64,000 bases of DNA from the NCBI RefSeq assembly GCF_024806835.1, contig NZ_JANTYU010000006.1, positions 1 to 64,000 on the forward strand, in the 5' to 3' direction. The notes beneath the pieces were generated by a model, which was not told where the DNA came from, searched no databases, and saw nothing but the letters and a program-made list of their open reading frames with translations. This document shows positions 52,876 through 62,817 of this stretch, piece by piece. Position numbers and translations under genes: made by a program. Each line of letters begins with the position of its first letter. Within the stretch, counting starts at the first letter, position 1. The DNA comes from Xanthomonas sp. 3793. Lineage in GTDB: Bacteria > Pseudomonadota > Gammaproteobacteria > Xanthomonadales > Xanthomonadaceae.

Positions 52876-55800
52876 CTAGTGGGCATCGGGCGTGCCTGGG
52901 TTGCTGGATATCGGCTCCGGGGCGCTGCCGGCGAACAGGGCGTCCAGGGCGTCGACCAGGATCGGGTCGAAACGCCAGGCGTGGACGCCGGGGGCCGGGG
53001 TGCCGGGATCGGTGGAGGCCGCCGCGTCCAGGCCGCGGCAGAACAGGTAGCGCACGCCGCCGAAGTCGCGGGTGTAGTCGTAGCCGCCACCGTCGGCGGC
53101 GTCGCCCAGGCGGAAGCGCAACCAGCGGTGCAGCGCGACCGTGTAGATCAGCGCCTGCAACGCGTACTCGCTGTGCGCCATGGCGCGGGCCAGAGCGTCG
53201 GCGTCGTAGCTGGGCAGGCGGTTGGACTTGTAGTCGAGCACGTACCAGCGCCCGTCCACGGTGTAGGTGAGGTCGATCAGGCCGGTCATCAGGCCTTCCA
53301 GGCGCTGGCGCGCGCCGAAGGCCTGGCGGTCGCCGACCACGCCAAACCGGTGCAGCAACGCGAGCAGTGCCTCGACGCGGGTGGGCCGCATGGCGAAATG
53401 GAATTCCATCTCGTTGCGGCGCTGCGGCGCGGGCATGGCGGCCAGGGGGGTGCCTTCGGGCAACATCACGGTGAGCGTGTGGCCGATCAGCGCGGTGAGC
53501 AAGCGCAGGCCGTCGTCGAGTTCGTCCTGGGCATAGCCGCCGCGTTGCAGGGCCTCGACGATGGGCGCGGCCTGGCCCTCGGGCGCGGGTTGGCCGGGCT
53601 GCCACGCGTGCCAGGCGGCAAAGTCGCAGCGCTCGAACACGTCGTGCATCACCACGCCGAAGCGATTGCCGGCAAAGCGCGGGTCGAACGGTTCGGCCTC
53701 GGTGGCAGCGGCGACTGCCACCGCCTCGCTGCCGGCCGGCTCGTCACTGCCGCCGCTGCCGACCACCGTGGCGCTGGCCATCGGGTCGCTGGCGGCGCCG
53801 GCATCGGCGTTGGCCAGCTGGGTGAAGCTGTAGACCCACCAGTCCGGGGCGATATGCCGCTGCGGGGTGCGCGCGGGCGGCACCTGCGCCTCGATCGGCG
53901 GCGGCAGGCGCGGCAGGTTGGTGGGCGGCGTGGACGTGTCGACCACCACTGCGCCCTCGCCGGCCGCGCCCTGCAGCGCGTCGAGCGCGCGCAGCATGCC
54001 GGACAGGGCGGTGCGCTCGTGCTGGTGGAACGGGCCGCTGGCGATCCACAGCGCGTGCTCGGCGCGGGTCAGGCCGACGTAGAGCAGGCGCGCGTCTTCG
54101 GCACGTTGTTCCTGCTTCCAGGCGGCTTCGGCGGCGCTCCAGCTTGGGTCCTCTTTATCAGTCTTCCAGTGCAGCTGGCGGCCGAGCTCGGGCGCATGCA
54201 CCACGCAATGGCGGCCGGCGCCCTTGTCGCTGCGGCCGATGCCGATATAGGGCAGGAACACCAGCGGATACTCCAGGCCCTTGCTCTTGTGCAGGGTGAC
54301 GATCTGCACGCGGCGCGCGTCCGATTCCAGCCGCAGCTGCTGGGCTTCGTCGTTGTCGTCGGCATTGGCGATGCGGCGCGACAGCCAGTCGACCAGGCCG
54401 TGCGGGCCGAGTGCGCGGGCGTCGGCCTCCTGCAGCAGTTCGGCCAGCTGCAGGTAGTTGGTGAGGCGGCGTTCGCCATCGACCAGCGCGAGCAGGCGTT
54501 GCCCGTGCGCGGCGCCCAGTTCGCCGATCAAGGCCAGCGGGCCGCCGCGCTGCCAGCGCTCGCGCCAGTCCAGCGCGTGTTGCTGCCAGCGGCGGTGACG
54601 CTCGCCATCGTGTGCGAGCGCGGCGATGGCGGCGGCGTCCGCGCCGATCAGCACGGTGGCCAACGCGGCGCGAAGGCGGCTGTCGTCGCCCGGGTCGAGC
54701 AAGGCCTGCAGCAGGGCCAGCAGTTCCAGCGCCTCGTCGGTGGCGAACAGGCTCTGCTTGCCGGCCGCCACGGCGGGAATGCCCACCGCGCCCAGCGCCT
54801 GTTGCATGCGCGTGGCCTCGCCGTGGCTGCGCACCAGCACGGCGATATCGCCGGCCTGCACCGGGCGGCCAGTGACGGTGGCAGTGCCGTCGCGGCCACC
54901 GGCCAGCCAGCCGCGGATCGCCGCCACGCAGGCGGCGGTGGCCAGCTCGCGGGCGCGGCCGGCGCTCCAGGGTTTGGGCTTGCCTTTCGCAGGCGGCGGC
55001 GGTTCCGGCGCGCGCCACAGCGTCAGCGCCGGGGCGGTGGCGCCATCGCGCTGCAGGTCGGCATCCACCCGCTTGGTGCCGGGCCGCACCGGGTGGAAGG
55101 CGATGCCATCGGTGAGGAAGGCGTCACCGTAGCCGGCCTGCGCGTACAGCGCGTCGATGGCCGCCAGCACGCCGGGGCGCGAGCGGAAGTTGTGGCCCAG
55201 CGGCGGGGCGAGTTCGGCAGTGACGGCGGCGGCCAGATAGGTGCGCACGTCGCCGCCACGGAAACCGTAGATGGCCTGCTTGGGGTCGCCGATCAGGAAC
55301 AGCGCCGGTTCCAGGCCGGCCGCACGTGCGAGCGGGCCCTCGCCGAACACGTTCGAGAAGATCGTCCACTGGCGGTCGTCGGTGTCCTGGAATTCGTCCA
55401 CCAGCGCGATGGCGTATTGCGCGCGCAGCCGTGTGACAAGCGCATCGGCCTGCGCGCCTTCCAGCGCGTGCGCCACGCCATCGACCAGGTCGTCGTAGGT
55501 CTGCACGCGGCGCTGGCGCTTGAGTAGCGCCAGCCGCGCGATGGCATCCTCGCGCAGGGCGTGCAGCAGGCGGATGCGTCGGCGCGTGCGCCAATCTTCG
55601 ACACGCGCCAGCGCGGTGAGATAGCCGTCGATCTCGTGGCTCAGCGGCGAGGCCGGGGTGCGCTCGACGAACTTCTTGTTGGTGCCGGCGGCCAGTTCCG
55701 CGGCGGTCAACTTGATCAGTTTGGGGTGCGGGGCGGTGTTGACCGATGGCGCGGCGGCGAAGCTGTCGAACCAATGCCACAGCGAGGCCAGCCACTCGGG

Positions 55801-56715
55801 TTTGTAGCTGACCTTGCTCAGGATGCCACCGTCGATGGCGGACATGATGGATTCGAAAAACGCGGTGCCCTGCGCGTGAAACGCACTTGCCAGCGCGCGG
55901 CTTGCATCGTGCACGGCCTGCAGCAGTGCGTCGGCATCGTCGCTGCCAGCGTCGGACGCTGCCGGCATGATCGCCGGATGCCGCACCAAGGCGCGCAGGT
56001 CGGTGGCCAAGGCCGGCGGGCCGCCCGACCACAACGCGATCAGGTCTTCGGCCATCACCGCATCGGCCGCGCGTTGGCGCCACAGGTCGGCGGCGATTTC
56101 GCCGAGCAGTTCGCGGTCGTTGGCGAGCAGCTCTGGCGCGGCGAAGGCCTGGCCGCTTTCCAGCGCATGCTCGCGCAGCACGCGCGCGCAGAAGCCGTGG
56201 ATGGTGAACACCGCGGCCAGATCGATTTCTTCCACCGCCTGTTGCAGGCGGCGGCGCAGGGCGGTGGGTGTTTCGGTGCCGTTGGCCAGGTGGGTGGCGA
56301 GGATAGCGCGGGTGAGCAGGACGTCGGGCGGCTCCTGTAGGAGCGGCCTTGGCTGCGACGGGCCGTTGGCGAGGTCGGTCGCGGCCGAGGCCGCTCCTAC
56401 ACGAGCCGATGCGCCATTAGGCGCAGGCGTTGTGGGTTGGTCGGTCGCGGCCGGGTCCGCTCCTACGGGGGCGTTGGGGACCAGGGTCGCGGCCAGCACC
56501 AGGCGCTCGCGGATGCGGCGGCGCAGCTCCTGGGTGGCGGCCTCGGTGAAGGTGACGGCGAGGATCTGGCCGATGCGCAGGCCGCGCTCGACCACCAGCC
56601 GGGTGAACAGCGTGGCCAGGGTGAAGGTCTTGCCGGTGCCGGCGCTGGCCTCGATCAGGCGCACGCCATGCAGCGGCAGGTGCAGGTACGGGTCGGTGAC
56701 GGGGTTGGCGCTCAT
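52876..56715 (-). CDS. recB: exodeoxyribonuclease V beta subunit RecB
   Basis: 1279 residues. UvrD-like helicase with Walker A IEASAGTGKTFTLATLFTRL near residue 25, ILAVTFTEAATQELRRRI, then AIVLVDEFQDTD-like ALVDEFQDTDDRQW and RSRPGVLAAID. The C-terminal nuclease domain is intact (GLIDLTYTVDGRWYVLDYKS, with the catalytic Asp and Lys). Residues ~80-127 are REP-derived (see repeat). It starts at ATG 56715, overlapping the recC stop by four bases. Forms RecBCD, which processes double-strand ends and degrades foreign DNA. Confidence 0.95.
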   Translation of the reverse strand: MSANPVTDPYLHLPLHGVRLIEASAGTGKTFTLATLFTRLVVERGLRIGQILAVTFTEAATQELRRRIRERLVLAATLVPNAPVGADPAATDQPTTPAPNGASARVGAASAATDLANGPSQPRPLLQEPPDVLLTRAILATHLANGTETPTALRRRLQQAVEEIDLAAVFTIHGFCARVLREHALESGQAFAAPELLANDRELLGEIAADLWRQRAADAVMAEDLIALWSGGPPALATDLRALVRHPAIMPAASDAGSDDADALLQAVHDASRALASAFHAQGTAFFESIMSAIDGGILSKVSYKPEWLASLWHWFDSFAAAPSVNTAPHPKLIKLTAAELAAGTNKKFVERTPASPLSHEIDGYLTALARVEDWRTRRRIRLLHALREDAIARLALLKRQRRVQTYDDLVDGVAHALEGAQADALVTRLRAQYAIALVDEFQDTDDRQWTIFSNVFGEGPLARAAGLEPALFLIGDPKQAIYGFRGGDVRTYLAAAVTAELAPPLGHNFRSRPGVLAAIDALYAQAGYGDAFLTDGIAFHPVRPGTKRVDADLQRDGATAPALTLWRAPEPPPPAKGKPKPWSAGRARELATAACVAAIRGWLAGGRDGTATVTGRPVQAGDIAVLVRSHGEATRMQQALGAVGIPAVAAGKQSLFATDEALELLALLQALLDPGDDSRLRAALATVLIGADAAAIAALAHDGERHRRWQQHALDWRERWQRGGPLALIGELGAAHGQRLLALVDGERRLTNYLQLAELLQEADARALGPHGLVDWLSRRIANADDNDEAQQLRLESDARRVQIVTLHKSKGLEYPLVFLPYIGIGRSDKGAGRHCVVHAPELGRQLHWKTDKEDPSWSAAEAAWKQEQRAEDARLLYVGLTRAEHALWIASGPFHQHERTALSGMLRALDALQGAAGEGAVVVDTSTPPTNLPRLPPPIEAQVPPARTPQRHIAPDWWVYSFTQLANADAGAASDPMASATVVGSGGSDEPAGSEAVAVAAATEAEPFDPRFAGNRFGVVMHDVFERCDFAAWHAWQPGQPAPEGQAAPIVEALQRGGYAQDELDDGLRLLTALIGHTLTVMLPEGTPLAAMPAPQRRNEMEFHFAMRPTRVEALLALLHRFGVVGDRQAFGARQRLEGLMTGLIDLTYTVDGRWYVLDYKSNRLPSYDADALARAMAHSEYALQALIYTVALHRWLRFRLGDAADGGGYDYTRDFGGVRYLFCRGLDAAASTDPGTPAPGVHAWRFDPILVDALDALFAGSAPEPISSNPGTPDAH
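56337..56467. repeat. REP-type palindromes inside recB
   Basis: GTAGGAGCGGCC (56337-56348) pairs with GGCCGCTCCTAC (56389-56400), enclosing about 40 bases; a third arm, GGTCCGCTCCTACGGGG, lies at 56454-56470. These are GTAG-type REP sequences, usually intergenic. Here the insert stays in frame and encodes an Ala/Pro/Thr-rich peptide. Confidence 0.85.
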
Positions 56716-59700
56716 TCGGCGTCTTCCTGCGCGCCGTGCCAGTGGCGCCAGCTCTCGATCAGACGCTCCGGCTCCAGCGTGGCGTCGGCGTTGCCGCGCT
56801 CGAGCAAGTCGTACACGCGATGGCTGGTGATGGCGAACTCGGCGAAGCGCTGCGCATCGGCGAACGGGTCGCGGCCGCGGTGGACCAGGCGCAGTTCCGG
56901 GCTATGCGATTCGCTCCAGCCGAAACCGGATTGCCACTGCCCGGCGGCGTCCTTGATGGCCTTGTCCAGATCATCGCTGCGTGCCCCCTGGTGGTATTTC
57001 CAGCTGCTGTAGGGCGCGAACGCCAGCGGCATGTGCAGGCCATGGCGATACAGCTGCAACAGCTCGCCCAATGCGTGTTGCGCCTGTGTCTGCGACAGCG
57101 GGTCGGCGTCGATGGGATGCGGGCCCAGGCCGTCGTCCTGCTCGAAAAAGCGCACATACGGCACGCGCTCGCCGGCGGCGCGCAACAGCAACCATTCCAG
57201 GCCGTGGCGGATCGCGCTGCGGCCACTGAGCGCACCGACCTGCACGCGCCCCACGCCATCGGCATACCAGCCGGGCACGCGACCGTGGACGTCGGTATCG
57301 CCGATGCGCACCTGCAAGCGGCGCGAATCGGCCGGCGCATCGCCGCGCCACTGCCGAAAGGCGTCGGCATACGGGCGCAGCTGCGCCACGCGTTCGTCGA
57401 GTTGACGACGGCCGAGCGGGCCCGATGGCAGCAATGCGCGCGCGCGCAGCCGCTCGTACAGCCCATCCACCTCGCCCGCCAATGCCGCCTCGAACACCTG
57501 CTGCTGCAGGCCGTATTGGTCCAGCCCGCGCGTGGGCGCGAGCAGCGGTTCCAGATCGCTGTCTTCGCTGGCCGGGTCGGGCAGCCGCATCCCCAGGCGA
57601 TGGCGAAGGAACTGCCCGGCCGGGTCGCCGAACAGCCGGCGCAGATCGTCGATGGACACGCTGGCGGGCAGGCCGATGTGATCGGCCGGCAATACACCGG
57701 CCACCCACGGCGCCAGCGGCTGGCGCTGGCCGGCAAGGCTGTCCACGGCCGGGCGCCACTGCCGGCGATAACTGAAACGGCGCGGGTCGGTGCCGTGATC
57801 ACCCGCCGCACCGAAGGCCGCGGCGGCAAACGGCTGCAACGGGTGGTGCACCACCAGCGTGTCGATTGCCGCCGGGTCGGCGTGGTACTGCGCGGCGCTG
57901 CCCAGCAGCTCGCTGACCAGCACCGACGGTTCGCGCGCGCTGCCGTCGCGCGCATCGGCACCGAGATAGCTCAGGTAGAACACCTCCTGCGCAGAGGCGA
58001 ACAATTGCAGGAACAAGAACCTGTCGTCCTCGCGGGTTGAACGATCGCCATGCCGGCGGCGCTCGGTGCCCAATTCTGCAGTGAGGCGATTGAGCCCGGC
58101 GGCCGGGTCGCGGCGCGGAAAGTCGCCATCGTTCATGCCGAGCAGGCAGATCACCCGGAACGGCAGCAGGCGCATCGGCACCATGCGGCCGAAGCTGATG
58201 CCACCGGTGAGCAGCGGCGCGCGCGTGTCCGATTCGCCCAGCACCGCAGCGAAGTGCGCACGCACCACCTCGGCCGGCACCTTGCCGGCGTACTGGGCGC
58301 GTTGCGCATCGCGGGCGAATTGATCGATCAGGCTGCGTAGCCGATCCAGCGCGCGCTGCGCGCGCGGGGCCGATGGCGCGTTGGGAATCAACGCCTCCAG
58401 CAATTCAAGCAACCGCTCGCGCCATTGCCCGGGCGGCATCGGCTCGGCCAGGATGGACTGATGGCGTTCGAGCACGCGCAGCAGGCGCAGCAGCGTGTCC
58501 AGTGCGGCCACCGCGCTGCCTTCCAGCTGCGGCCATGGCGCCACGCCATCGATGTCGTCGTCGGCGCCGCTGGCATGACCGAGCAGCAGCCGGTCCAGCG
58601 CGAAGCGCCAGGTGTAGGCGTCGTCGCCCGGTGCCTGGTGCTGACGCCGATGCGCCGCATCCAGCCCCCAGCGCGCGCCGGCCGCGTGCAGCCAGGTCCG
58701 CAGGCGTTCCAGCCCGGCTTCGTCCAGGCCGGCGGCCTCGGCAATCGGCGCGCTGGCCAGCAGGTCCAGGATTTCATGCAGCCCAAAGCGTGCGATCGGC
58801 AGCTTGAGCAAGGTCAAAAACACCTCGGCCAACGGCTCGCTGGCCAAGGGGCTGGCATCGGCCAGCGCGTACGGCAGCGCGTCGTCGTTGCCGTGGCTGC
58901 CGAACACCGCGTCCAGGTACGGCACGTACGGGTCGATGTTGGGCGACAACACCGCAATCTCGCGTGGCTGCAAGGGCGGGTCGAAGCGTGAGTCGTCGAG
59001 CAAGGCGCGCAAGTGGTCGTGCAATACCTGCAACTCGCGCAGGCGCGTGTGGCAGGCGTGCACCTGCAGGCTGGGGTCGTGCAGATTCACCGTCGGCAAC
59101 GCGGCAGGCACGCCTGGCGCGCGGCGGTGGAACAGGTCGCTCTGCATGCGCCGCAGCAGGCTGTCGCCCAGGCCGCCGTCGGCCAGTGCGCGGCGGCCGG
59201 ACTCCAGCGGATCGGCATAGGCGGCGATCTCGGCCAGCGGATGCACCACCTCGTAGTCGCCGACCAGCGCCATGAAGTCGCGTCCGGCCGCGCCCCAGGC
59301 CTGCAACAGCGGATTCTCTTGCACCTGATCGGCAAACAGCTGCACGGCGCCGTCTTCGCGGCGACGCTGCCACAAGGTCTGCAGATCGCCCCAATAGCCT
59401 TGCGTGGGCGTGGGCAGGTAGAAATGCAGCGTGCCCACGCGCGCCTGCGTGGCCAGCACGCGCAGCACGTCGGGCGAAATATTGAGGATGGCGAACGCGA
59501 ACAAGCGCCTGGGCAAGCCCTGCGGCAGCGGACCATCCGGGCGCGCGTAGCGATCCAGGTACTGGCCGATGCGGCGCGCGCGGTATTGCCTGCCGGCGGC
59601 GATGCCGCGCCACAGGCGCGCCTGCGGGTCATCGGGGTCGGCGCCGCCTTCCCAGCGCAGCAACCAGTCGCGTCGCCAGGCCTGGTATTTCTCGAACACG

Positions 59701-60116
59701 TTGCCCAGCTCGCCGGCCAATGCCCAGGGCTTGAGCGCATCGCCGTCGGCCAGATAGCCTGCCAGCGGCGCCAGTGCCGCATCGCTGCCCAGGTCGGCCT
59801 GCAATGCGGCGTACAGGCGCCACTGCGTGGTGGCCATGTCCAGATCGTCGTCGGCCGCGCCGAGGTTGCACTCCAGCGCGCGCGCCACGAATTCGCCAGG
59901 AGTCAGAAATTCCAGATTCGCCGCCACACCATGCTCGGCCGCCAGCGTGGACTGCAGCCAGCGCCGCATTGCCACCTGCGGGATCAGCACCACCTCCGGC
60001 TGCAACACCGGTTGACCGCGCACCGGCTGCCGCAACTCCTGCGCGAGCAAGGCAGCCAGGGTATCCAGCGCATTGGAAGGATAGAGACGGAAATCGGGCG
60101 CGGAGGTGGCGTGCAT
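56712..60116 (-). CDS. recC: exodeoxyribonuclease V gamma subunit RecC
   Basis: 1134 residues, the usual size of RecC. N-terminus FRLYPSNALDTLAALLAQEL, MRRWLQSTLAAEHGVAANLE, later ENPLLQAWGAAGRDFM and AVLSPNIDPYVPYLDAVFG, with VICLLGMNDGDFPRRDPAAG further on; all are RecC hallmarks. It is the inactivated-helicase subunit that recognises Chi and splits strands. First gene of recC-recB-recD. ATG 60116 chosen; an in-frame ATG at 60128 is also possible. Confidence 0.95.
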   Translation of the reverse strand: MHATSAPDFRLYPSNALDTLAALLAQELRQPVRGQPVLQPEVVLIPQVAMRRWLQSTLAAEHGVAANLEFLTPGEFVARALECNLGAADDDLDMATTQWRLYAALQADLGSDAALAPLAGYLADGDALKPWALAGELGNVFEKYQAWRRDWLLRWEGGADPDDPQARLWRGIAAGRQYRARRIGQYLDRYARPDGPLPQGLPRRLFAFAILNISPDVLRVLATQARVGTLHFYLPTPTQGYWGDLQTLWQRRREDGAVQLFADQVQENPLLQAWGAAGRDFMALVGDYEVVHPLAEIAAYADPLESGRRALADGGLGDSLLRRMQSDLFHRRAPGVPAALPTVNLHDPSLQVHACHTRLRELQVLHDHLRALLDDSRFDPPLQPREIAVLSPNIDPYVPYLDAVFGSHGNDDALPYALADASPLASEPLAEVFLTLLKLPIARFGLHEILDLLASAPIAEAAGLDEAGLERLRTWLHAAGARWGLDAAHRRQHQAPGDDAYTWRFALDRLLLGHASGADDDIDGVAPWPQLEGSAVAALDTLLRLLRVLERHQSILAEPMPPGQWRERLLELLEALIPNAPSAPRAQRALDRLRSLIDQFARDAQRAQYAGKVPAEVVRAHFAAVLGESDTRAPLLTGGISFGRMVPMRLLPFRVICLLGMNDGDFPRRDPAAGLNRLTAELGTERRRHGDRSTREDDRFLFLQLFASAQEVFYLSYLGADARDGSAREPSVLVSELLGSAAQYHADPAAIDTLVVHHPLQPFAAAAFGAAGDHGTDPRRFSYRRQWRPAVDSLAGQRQPLAPWVAGVLPADHIGLPASVSIDDLRRLFGDPAGQFLRHRLGMRLPDPASEDSDLEPLLAPTRGLDQYGLQQQVFEAALAGEVDGLYERLRARALLPSGPLGRRQLDERVAQLRPYADAFRQWRGDAPADSRRLQVRIGDTDVHGRVPGWYADGVGRVQVGALSGRSAIRHGLEWLLLRAAGERVPYVRFFEQDDGLGPHPIDADPLSQTQAQHALGELLQLYRHGLHMPLAFAPYSSWKYHQGARSDDLDKAIKDAAGQWQSGFGWSESHSPELRLVHRGRDPFADAQRFAEFAITSHRVYDLLERGNADATLEPERLIESWRHWHGAQEDAE

Positions 60117-60617
60117 GCGTGGGCGCATTGTGCCGGATGCCGAAGTAATGCGCGTTGACCTGCAGGGTGCAGGCCCGTCGATGTGTTCGCTCCTGCTGCG
60201 CAGATGCGCGGCGTGCGTGGAATGGACATGCAGCAACGCTCAGGCGAGCGCGGCCAGTGCCTTCGGTCGGTATCGCGTCGTCGGTGCGCGGGATGCGCGG
60301 GATGCGCGAATGTTCATGCATTCGCCGACGTCCTTGCTGCCTGCGCGCATGGTCAATTCCACGCGACAGGCAAGAGCCGCTCTGGTCCAGACAGACGTCA
60401 ATGACGGGGTTGCCGCCGCACTGTGCGGGATCTGCCATACAGACGTCAATGACGGGGTTGCCGCCGCACTGTGCGGGATCTGCCATGCCAGCTCGCCGGT
60501 GCGGGTGCCTGTGCGATCGCTGCACTCCACCGGCCACGATTGCAGCGGCCGCAAATGCGATGGGCCGAGCATTGCCCGACCCATCGCATTGCCTTTACTG
60601 CGGCGCGTGCTGCGCGA
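60117..60617. other. intergenic region upstream of recC
   Basis: About 500 bases between recC and the autotransporter fragment. Its only clear structure is a 48-base tandem duplication (listed separately). The recC promoter should lie here, but no confident -35/-10 was seen. Confidence 0.5.
60391..60486. repeat. 48-base perfect tandem duplication
   Basis: ACAGACGTCAATGACGGGGT begins a 48-base unit that ends GGGATCTGCCAT and is repeated once without change (60391-60438, 60439-60486). Each unit holds the small dyad GACGTC. It is not a CRISPR, as there are no spacers. Confidence 0.9.
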
Positions 60618-60893
60618 TCAGTATTTCTTTTCCAGATTGATCATCCAGGTCTGGTCGTTGCCGCTGTCGCCATCGGTGATGCCGCGGTATTTCAACCGCG
60701 TGGACAGGCCTTGTTCGGTCAGCAACGCCGCGTCGATGCCCACCATCAGGCGATTGCGATCGAACGCGCTTTGCCCGGTGCGATAGAACGGCCCGCCAGA
60801 CAGATCGGCGTAGCTCAGCGTGGCATCGCCACGGCCCTGGAAATCGCGCTGATATTCCACGCGCAGCTGCGGGGTCGGGTGTCTACTGGAGGC
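60618..60893 (-). pseudogene. C-terminal fragment of an autotransporter barrel
   Basis: The last ~85 residues before the stop at 60618 read as beta-barrel strands: TPQLRVEYQRDFQGRGDATL, FDRNRLMVGIDAALL, GLSTRLKYRGITDGD and a C-terminal MINLEKKY with terminal Tyr, as in autotransporter/OMP domains. No signal peptide or passenger is found upstream; the frame above ~60893 has no barrel character. Likely the remainder of a deleted autotransporter. Confidence 0.6.
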
Positions 60894-61265
60894 TACTGCC
60901 AACCACGCTAGAAAGATGCCGATCTCCTCTATCCACATCAGCTGCGGAGACGAGACGCGAGACCCACTGCGCAAAAGCCAGGGTCAATAGCGTCATTGCG
61001 ATCTTTGCGCGCCCTTCCACTGCCGCGCTCGCATCTGCATGATGCCGCAGGCTCTCAGCAGGTGAACCCTACCGCCGCGTATGTTGAACCGCGATGCCAT
61101 GTCGTGCGGCAGTTCGTGCGTTGCGGGACACGCTGTTACGCAGATGGCGACATGGTCGGCCACATCGCCCATGGCATGAATGCGACAATACTGCACGCAG
61201 CGGTTCGGTTATGTTCAGCCGTGTGACGGCTACTCTATTGCGTTGGAATTCTGTTAAAGGCTTCG

Positions 61266-62060
61266 ATGACGGCGTCCGCCTCTCCTGTCGTGCAATTGTC
61301 CGGTGTCCGCATCGATCGCGGCGGTCGCACGATCCTGCGCGACGTTTCGCTCGATGTGCCACGCGGCAGCATCACTGCCGTGCTCGGTCCTTCCGGTAGC
61401 GGCAAGTCCACGATGCTGGCGGCGTTGACCGGCGAACTGCGCCCGGTGGCCGGCACGGTGACCTTGTTCGGCAACGCGATTCCACAGGGGAGCCGTGCGC
61501 TGCTGGAGATGCGCCGCAACGTCGGCGTGCTGCTGCAGGGCAATGGCCTGCTGACCGACCTGAGCGTGGCCGACAACGTCGCGCTGCCGCTGCGCACGCA
61601 TACCCGTCTGCCGGCGCCGGTGTTGCAGCGCCTGGTGCAGATGAAGCTGCATGCGGTGGGCCTGCTGGCTGCCGCCGATGCCTGGCCGCGCGAACTTTCA
61701 GGCGGCATGGCACGGCGTGTGGCGCTGGCGCGCGCGCTGGCGCTGGACCCGCCATTGATGATCTACGACGAGCCGCTGACCGGGCTGGACCCGATCGCCT
61801 CGGGCGTGATCATGAGCCTGATCCAGCGCCTCAACGACAGCCTGGGCCTGACCAGCATCATCGTCAGCCACCACGTGCACGAGACCCTGCCGATCTGCGA
61901 CCAGGCGGTGGTCATCGCCAATGGCGGGATCGTGTTCGCCGGCACGCCGGCGCAATTGCAGGACAGCACCGATCCGCTGGTGCAGCAGTTCCTGCATGGC
62001 CAGCCGGATGGGCCGATCGCCTTCGATGCGGCGCCGCGGCGCGACCGGAGTGCTGCCTGA
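61266..62060 (+). CDS. mlaF: phospholipid transport ATPase MlaF
   Basis: 264 residues, ABC ATPase: Walker A VLGPSGSGKSTMLAALTG near residue 43, signature LSGGMARRVALARAL, Walker B LMIYDEPLTGLDP and the switch His in IIVSHHVHE. Drives MlaE in the Mla pathway that keeps outer-membrane lipid asymmetry. ATG at 61266. The stop TGA overlaps mlaE's ATG (TGATG). About 290 bases upstream have no recognised gene and should hold the promoter. Confidence 0.93.
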   Translation: MTASASPVVQLSGVRIDRGGRTILRDVSLDVPRGSITAVLGPSGSGKSTMLAALTGELRPVAGTVTLFGNAIPQGSRALLEMRRNVGVLLQGNGLLTDLSVADNVALPLRTHTRLPAPVLQRLVQMKLHAVGLLAAADAWPRELSGGMARRVALARALALDPPLMIYDEPLTGLDPIASGVIMSLIQRLNDSLGLTSIIVSHHVHETLPICDQAVVIANGGIVFAGTPAQLQDSTDPLVQQFLHGQPDGPIAFDAAPRRDRSAA

Positions 62061-62809
62061 TGGCCATGGTCGAATCGATCCGCGCCTTCGGCCGCGCCGG
62101 GCTGTTCTCGCTGACCGTGCTGCGCGGCTCGGTGCCCACGCGCGACTTCATCGCCGAACTGGTGCGCGAGATCTACAAGGTCGGCGCGCGCTCGCTGCCG
62201 ATCATCGCCGTCGGCGGCGCCTTTGTCGGCCTGGTGCTGACCCTGCAGGGCTACCGCACGCTGACCACCTATGGTGCGTCGGATGCGCTGTCCACCTTGC
62301 TGGGGCTGTCGCTGTACCGCGAGCTGGCACCGGTGCTGACCGCGTTGTTGTTCATTGGCCGGGCCGGTAGTTCGATTGCGGCCGAGCTGGGCCTGATGCG
62401 CGCCACCGACCAGATCAAGGCGCTGGAGCTGATGGCCATCGATCCGGTGGCCAAGGCGGTGGCACCGCGCTTCTGGGCGGCGGTGCTGACGGTGCCGCTG
62501 CTGACCGGCGTGTTCTGCTCGCTGGCCATTACCGGCGGCTACTTCGAAGCCGTGCACGTGCTGGGCATCGACAACGGCACATTCTGGTCGGGGTTGAGCA
62601 ACAGCGTGGACTTCTGGGACGACTTTGGCGTGGCGATGCTCAAGTCGGCGATCTTCGGCGGCACCGCCGCGCTGGTGGCCGCCTACGTGGGTTTCCATGC
62701 CGAGCCGACCATCGAAGGCACCTCGATCGCCACCACCCGCGCGGTGGTGAACGCCTCGCTGCTGGTGCTGATGTTCAACTTCGTCCTTTCTGCAATGTTG
62801 TTTAGGTGA
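62060..62809 (+). CDS. mlaE: phospholipid transport permease MlaE
   Basis: 249 residues, five to six membrane helices. Family motifs: SLPIIAVGGAFVGLVLTLQG, LYRELAPVLTALLFIGRAGS, SIAAELGLMRATDQIKALEL and a C-terminal VVNASLLVLMFNFVLSAMLF. It is the inner-membrane permease of the MlaFEDB complex. Starts one base inside the mlaF stop. Confidence 0.94.
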   Translation: MAMVESIRAFGRAGLFSLTVLRGSVPTRDFIAELVREIYKVGARSLPIIAVGGAFVGLVLTLQGYRTLTTYGASDALSTLLGLSLYRELAPVLTALLFIGRAGSSIAAELGLMRATDQIKALELMAIDPVAKAVAPRFWAAVLTVPLLTGVFCSLAITGGYFEAVHVLGIDNGTFWSGLSNSVDFWDDFGVAMLKSAIFGGTAALVAAYVGFHAEPTIEGTSIATTRAVVNASLLVLMFNFVLSAMLFR

Positions 62810-62817
62810 GATAGCCC

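Noticed and set aside
52861..55527. 888-codon open frame on the plus strand
   Set aside because: Antisense shadow of recB, which has complete helicase and nuclease motifs.
60391..60486. Tandem units as a CRISPR array
   Set aside because: Units are directly adjacent with no spacers and there are no cas genes.
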